DNA from: ATZT02 sp046048135
GTDB taxonomy: Bacteria > Actinomycetota > Actinomycetes > S36-B12 > UBA5976
Length of the DNA: 64,000 nucleotides
Direction: 5' to 3'
NCBI GenBank assembly: GCA_046048135.1
Contig: JBJOGR010000044.1
Span: 19,936-83,935, forward strand
Shown: positions 60,831-64,000 of the stretch, piece by piece
Position numbering within the stretch: position 1 is the first letter of the stretch
Layout of the letters: each line of letters starts with the position of its first letter
Translations under genes and position numbers: made by a program
The notes under the pieces: generated by a model
Told to the model about the DNA's origin: nothing
Database searches by the model: none
The model's input: the letters and a program-made list of their open reading frames with translations, nothing else

Positions 60831-61341
60831 TACGCATTTTTAAGAAAAAAGTAATTGCTACCCCAATTGCTGCACCCAAAGATAACCATTGCAACCAAGA
60901 AATATTTGAAGTTGATTCAGGATTTGGTGCAATCACAGGCATGGGAGATTCAATAACTTCTTCTTCATTAGTTTGGCCTTGTTCGATATCTAATTGATAC
61001 ACAAGTTCACCATCTAATGGATGGCCATCACTTGCCACAGTTTTATAAGCAATTGAAAAACTTGTTCCAGTTAAGTCTTGAGGAATTGAAATAAATAGAT
61101 TCGCCTCTTCGATTCGAATACTTGCTTCAACACTTCCTGATTCAGATGTAATTGAAGCAAAAGTTCCATCTTTAATTACTGGTTCAGAAAAAGATAATTT
61201 AACTTCAGTTGGTAGTACTGTAAGAGTTTGACTTACATCAGGCTCAACACTAACAACTTCTGTATGAGCAAAAGAACTTATTGGTATAAATAAAAAAGCA
61301 CTTACTAAAACTATTCTTAACGAGTTCTTAAAATTAAAAAT
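60823..61341 (-). CDS. CopC-domain copper-binding protein, probable ATT start
   Basis: 172 residues if translation begins at ATT 61341. The signal peptide reads FNFKNSLR then a hydrophobic core VLVSAFLFIPISS and cleavage before HTEVVSVEPD, so the mature protein begins with His, as in CopC, where the N-terminal His binds Cu(II). Family motifs: VLPTEVKLSFSEPV and SDGHPLDGELVYQL. A C-terminal membrane span with a basic tail (FFLKMRKK) anchors it. No ATG, GTG or TTG exists in frame between the upstream stop (61435) and 61038, yet GGAAGGAAG lies 6 bases before the ATT. The gene overlaps the end of the GntR gene. Confidence 0.7.
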   Translation of the reverse strand: MFNFKNSLRIVLVSAFLFIPISSFAHTEVVSVEPDVSQTLTVLPTEVKLSFSEPVIKDGTFASITSESGSVEASIRIEEANLFISIPQDLTGTSFSIAYKTVASDGHPLDGELVYQLDIEQGQTNEEEVIESPMPVIAPNPESTSNISWLQWLSLGAAIGVAITFFLKMRKK

Positions 61342-62054
61342 TGAAATCTTCCTTCCATAAAATAAGTACGAGAGTACATTATTGGCTCTCCATCCCCAGC
61401 GTAGTGTATTTGTTGTAGCAAAAGAAATAAATCATTAGTAGGACGTTGGTCACCCCAACCGATATTTTTATCAATCACTGCATGAACTTCAGCTAAAGCT
61501 CTTAATGGCCGTTGATTAATTGAGTCAAGACTAGAAAAAACACTTCCTATTTTCATTTCTTCCACCACTTCTGGTGGCACTGAGGCAATATTTATGGTGT
61601 CATAGGAGTACGCCACGGCTTTATTATCAGCTAAAACTGCTCTTTCTAAATAAAGAACCGAATCAGGATTGTCCAGTTGTAGTTTTTCTATCTCTTGTTT
61701 GTTAGCAGGTCTAATAATTGCAGTTTTGTATTCCATTCCTGGGTTATAACCAAGTTCACTGATTGTTTCTGACATGGATCTAAGTTCATTAAGTCCTGTA
61801 GGTATTGCTCTTCCAAAATCATTTACATATGTACCTGAGCCATGACGAATATCTACTAGACCTTGGTATTCCAAAGTTTTTAAAGCAGTTCTAACCGTGA
61901 CTCTTGAGACTTTATATGTGGACGCCAATTCAGATTCACTATGTATTTTTTCTCCAGGGTGCCATTCTTTATTTAAAATACGTCTTCTAATGTCGTCGCT
62001 GATTCGACGGGTGAGGCTAGCCCGTGCTCCAAACTGTTCTGGAGAGCTACTCAT
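61317..62054 (-). CDS. GntR/HutC-family transcriptional regulator
   Basis: 245 residues. Winged helix-turn-helix at the N-terminus (about 10-75; ISDDIRRRILNKEWHPGEKIHSESELASTYKVSRVTVRTALKTLEYQGLV, DIRHGSGTYV) and a C-terminal UTRA ligand-binding domain (about 95-240; LERAVLADNKAVAYSYDTINI, IMYSRTYFMEGRFQFLI). HutC-type regulators bind small metabolites, often sugars or amino-acid derivatives. A perfect inverted repeat lies between it and the divergent mtnA promoter. Ligand may be a 5-deoxy-pentose or methylthioribose derivative, by context only. Confidence 0.92.
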   Translation of the reverse strand: MSSSPEQFGARASLTRRISDDIRRRILNKEWHPGEKIHSESELASTYKVSRVTVRTALKTLEYQGLVDIRHGSGTYVNDFGRAIPTGLNELRSMSETISELGYNPGMEYKTAIIRPANKQEIEKLQLDNPDSVLYLERAVLADNKAVAYSYDTINIASVPPEVVEEMKIGSVFSSLDSINQRPLRALAEVHAVIDKNIGWGDQRPTNDLFLLLQQIHYAGDGEPIMYSRTYFMEGRFQFLILRTR

Positions 62055-62101
62055 AAATACCCCATTTTCATTTCTTTTTGATAACGCTTTTATTCAGGGA
62101 G

Positions 62102-62130
62102 TTGACAATTTACACGATATCTATGAGGCT
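62102..62130 (+). promoter_or_regulatory. mtnA promoter
   Basis: -35 TTGACA (62102-62107), 17-base spacer, -10 GAGGCT (62125-62130, weak). The operator repeat begins 5 bases downstream, over the expected start of transcription. Confidence 0.5.
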
Positions 62131-62135
62131 ATTCC

Positions 62136-62158
62136 CAATAGTTGTAGGACAACTATTG
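62136..62158. promoter_or_regulatory. Likely GntR operator upstream of mtnA
   Basis: Perfect inverted repeat: CAATAGTTGT (62136-62145), centre AGG, ACAACTATTG (62149-62158). The core GTTGTAGGACAAC resembles the GT-TA-AC type of HutC-subfamily operators. Position over the mtnA transcription start suggests repression. Confidence 0.65.
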
Positions 62159-62179
62159 ACTAACAAATAAGGATTGAAA

Positions 62180-63220
62180 TTGATAGCAGAAATTAGAGCC
62201 ATTTCTTGGGTTAACGATGGTCTAACTTTGATCGACCAAACTAAACTGCCGCATGAAGAAATTAATTTAAAAATAAATACCGTTGACCAATTAGTTGAAG
62301 CCATTCAAAAGTTATCTGTAAGAGGAGCACCAGCACTTGGGGCAGCTGGAGCATGGGGTGTTGTTGTGGCAATGCGACAAGGACAAATTGAAAAGTGGAA
62401 CGAAGACAAATTAAATAAAGAGATTTTAAGAATTAGAGATGCAAGACCAACCGCCGTAAATTTAGCTTGGGGTGTAGATAAAGTTATTCCATTTATTGCC
62501 CAAGGTGTCGAAAAAGTTTTAGAGCAAGCAAACTTGATTGCCAAAGAAGATGAAGATGGCAATCGACAAATGGGAAAATTTGGTTCGGACTGGATTGAAG
62601 CAAAAGTAAAAAATAGACCGATAAGAGCTTTGACTCATTGCAATACAGGATCACTTGCCACTACGACCTGGGGAACTGCATTAGGTGTTATTCGAGAAAT
62701 GAACTCAAGAGGAATTTTAAAACATGTTTTTGCTGATGAAACAAGACCATTGTTGCAAGGTGGAAGATTAACTGCTTGGGAATTAGCACATGAAAATATC
62801 GAACATTTTGTAATTGCAGATGGTGCTGCTACAAGTATCATTGCTCGCGGTGAAGTTGATGTTGCACTAATTGGCGCTGATCGAGTTGCTGCAAATGGTG
62901 ACACAGCAAATAAAATTGGTTCATTTGCTGTTGCTCTTGCTTGTAAGTATGCAGGAATTCCATTTGTGGTGGTTGCTCCAGAATCAACAGTGGATGTAAC
63001 TACAAAATCTGGAAAAGATATTCATATTGAATATAGAGATGAAAATGAAATATTAAGTTTAAATGGTCAAAGAATATCCCCCCTTAAATCAAAAGGTTTG
63101 AATCCAGCTTTTGACGTAACTCCGGCTGAGTTAATTTCAGCTTTAGTTACAGAAAAAGGTATTTACGAAATAAATAAAGGTATTACACCAGAATCAAAAA
63201 TGGCAGGAATTAATAAGTGA
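62180..63220 (+). CDS. mtnA: S-methyl-5-thioribose-1-phosphate isomerase
   Basis: 346 residues from TTG 62180, which is 6 bases after AAGGA; TTG 62174 touches the ribosome site and is less likely. MtnA/eIF2B-like motifs: LIDQTKLPHEE, VRGAPALGAAGAWG, ARPTAVNLAWG, THCNTGSLATTTWGTALG (catalytic Cys), DETRPLLQGGRLTAWEL and GADRVAANGDTANKIG (catalytic Asp). It isomerises methylthioribose 1-phosphate or 5-deoxyribose 1-phosphate to the ribulose form. GTGA overlap with the aldolase. Confidence 0.95.
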   Translation: MIAEIRAISWVNDGLTLIDQTKLPHEEINLKINTVDQLVEAIQKLSVRGAPALGAAGAWGVVVAMRQGQIEKWNEDKLNKEILRIRDARPTAVNLAWGVDKVIPFIAQGVEKVLEQANLIAKEDEDGNRQMGKFGSDWIEAKVKNRPIRALTHCNTGSLATTTWGTALGVIREMNSRGILKHVFADETRPLLQGGRLTAWELAHENIEHFVIADGAATSIIARGEVDVALIGADRVAANGDTANKIGSFAVALACKYAGIPFVVVAPESTVDVTTKSGKDIHIEYRDENEILSLNGQRISPLKSKGLNPAFDVTPAELISALVTEKGIYEINKGITPESKMAGINK

Positions 63221-64000
63221 CAATTCCTAAACCCCTACAAGACTTAGTAGAAAGATCAAAATTCTTAGGTAACAATCAAGATTTTGTTGTTTATGGAGGC
63301 GGAAACACTTCTGCTAAAGGTGAAATTGTTGATCATCTAAATAGAACTAAAAATGTCTTATGGGTTAAAGGCTCTGGTGCTGACATGATGAACGCCGAAG
63401 CAGTTGATTACCCAGCTCTTTATCTAGAGGAATTAATTGCTTTAAAGAAATTTGAAAAATTAAGTGATGAAGAAATGACAGACCTGGTAGGAAAAGCTTT
63501 GGTTGATCCAAACAGTAGAAGACCTTCAATTGAAACTTTGTTGCATGCATACTTACCTTTTAAACACATAGATCATGTTCATGCTGATGCAATCTGTGCT
63601 TTGACTAATCATCGGGATGGCAAAAAAGCGGTTAAAGAAGCTTTAGGCGAAAACTTTGCTTACGTCGATTGGATTCGACCAGGTTTTGAATTAAGTAAAC
63701 AAGCATCAGAATTAGCAAATTCAGATGGAATAATTCTTGCTCATCATGGGCTCATTGTCTGGTCTGATGATAGTGATGAATGTAAACAAAAGAACATTGA
63801 TGTGATAAATAAAGTTGAAAATTATTTATCTAGTTTAAATAAAAGACCAGAATCAGTTTTCAATCACACAACATATTCCGATGAAGAGTATGAAAACTTA
63901 TTATTAGTCATTAGAGGAAAACTAAATAAAAATTCTAAAAAAATTATTTCTGTAGATTCGCGATTAAAAGAAACCTCCGATAGAAAAGACATCAAAGAAA
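63217..64000 (+). CDS. Class II aldolase, 5' part (possibly fused to an SDR domain)
   Basis: 261 codons to the window end, from a GTG overlapping the mtnA stop. Class II aldolase/adducin fold: YGGGNTSAKG (phosphate loop), WVKGSGADM, RRPSIETLLHAYLP (catalytic Glu), HVHADAICAL (His-x-His zinc site) and LAHHGLIVW (third His). The RPSIETLLHAYLP form and the continuing linker (about 200-261) fit bifunctional rhamnulose-1-phosphate aldolase/short-chain dehydrogenase proteins. Next to MtnA it may cleave 5-deoxyribulose or methylthioribulose 1-phosphate to DHAP and an aldehyde. Confidence 0.85.
   Translation, partial: MTIPKPLQDLVERSKFLGNNQDFVVYGGGNTSAKGEIVDHLNRTKNVLWVKGSGADMMNAEAVDYPALYLEELIALKKFEKLSDEEMTDLVGKALVDPNSRRPSIETLLHAYLPFKHIDHVHADAICALTNHRDGKKAVKEALGENFAYVDWIRPGFELSKQASELANSDGIILAHHGLIVWSDDSDECKQKNIDVINKVENYLSSLNKRPESVFNHTTYSDEEYENLLLVIRGKLNKNSKKIISVDSRLKETSDRKDIKE

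Noticed and set aside
60823..61038. A separate 71-residue protein starting at GTG 61038
   Set aside because: It is the C-terminal part of a CopC domain whose signal peptide and first strands are encoded in the same frame upstream.
1..64000. CRISPR arrays, insertion sequences, prophage, replication origin
   Set aside because: No regularly spaced direct repeats, transposase or integrase-like frames, or DnaA-box clusters were noticed on reading both strands.

Overview
The window is a densely packed, AT-rich stretch of an actinobacterial chromosome. Lineage markers are MshB (mycothiol synthesis), DUF3117, DUF3107 and DUF4245 proteins, the actinobacterial type of DapD, a ThiF-rhodanese MoeZ, a GroEL with a His-rich tail, and gene orders familiar from Mycobacterium and Streptomyces. 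Low G+C (judged by eye), very short intergenic gaps, interlocked stop codons and absent accessory genes suggest a streamlined free-living actinobacterium, such as the freshwater acI/Nanopelagicales type; the sequence alone does not fix the lineage. I see no phage, transposon, IS element or CRISPR array.

Layout. 1-4.7 kb: DUF4245 end, xseB-xseA, ispH, a membrane protein and rmuC. 4.8-7.7 kb: ychF and typA. 7.8-13.6 kb: a peptide ABC importer in the order permease, binding protein, permease, two ATPases, with tandem hairpins flanking the binding-protein gene, followed by a convergent S9 peptidase. 15.7-22.4 kb: mshB, a small membrane protein, a coiled-coil protein, a VanW-family protein, cysS and a GNAT enzyme. 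22.4-33.2 kb: fdxA, pheA, tyrA, dapD, dapE, DUF3117, methyltransferase, htrA, mrp, DUF1003, an MgtE-N/CBS protein and a DMT permease; this resembles the M. tuberculosis fdxC-dapDE-htrA-mrp neighbourhood with sigE-rseA-tatB and dapC missing. 33.2-41.3 kb: two hydrolases, DUF3107, and catabolic genes for gamma-glutamyl amines (GS-like ligase, aldehyde dehydrogenase, SDR, PuuD-like amidase) and pseudouridine (PsuG plus a PfkB kinase). 41.3-41.7 kb: the only large gene-poor gap, with an odd tRNA-like gene and a putative small RNA. 41.7-50.6 kb: moeZ, infA, rpmJ, rpsM-rpsK-rpsD-rpoA-rplQ, truA, an aminotransferase, rplM-rpsI and glmM. 50.6-60.8 kb: TetR, yaaA, glmS, acpS, alr, the tsaE-tsaB-rimI-tsaD t6A operon, DUF4389 and CIRCE-controlled groES-groEL. 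60.8-64 kb: a CopC-like protein, a GntR regulator, mtnA and a class II aldolase running off the end.

How the genes work together. Core translation, cell-wall precursor supply (GlmM, GlmS, Alr, DapD, DapE), aromatic amino-acid and isoprenoid synthesis are joined with scavenging functions: peptide import and hydrolysis, gamma-glutamyl amine breakdown, pseudouridine breakdown, and salvage of 5-deoxy or methylthio pentoses (MtnA plus aldolase, with a GntR regulator and a clear operator).

The most notable regulatory signals are a pseudoknot-like leader before rpsM that could sequester the start region, a promoter-to-terminator small RNA complementary to the neighbouring tRNA-like gene, a CopC gene that appears to start at ATT, and a terminator-like hairpin inside the 5' end of truA. 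All of these rest on reading the sequence by eye.
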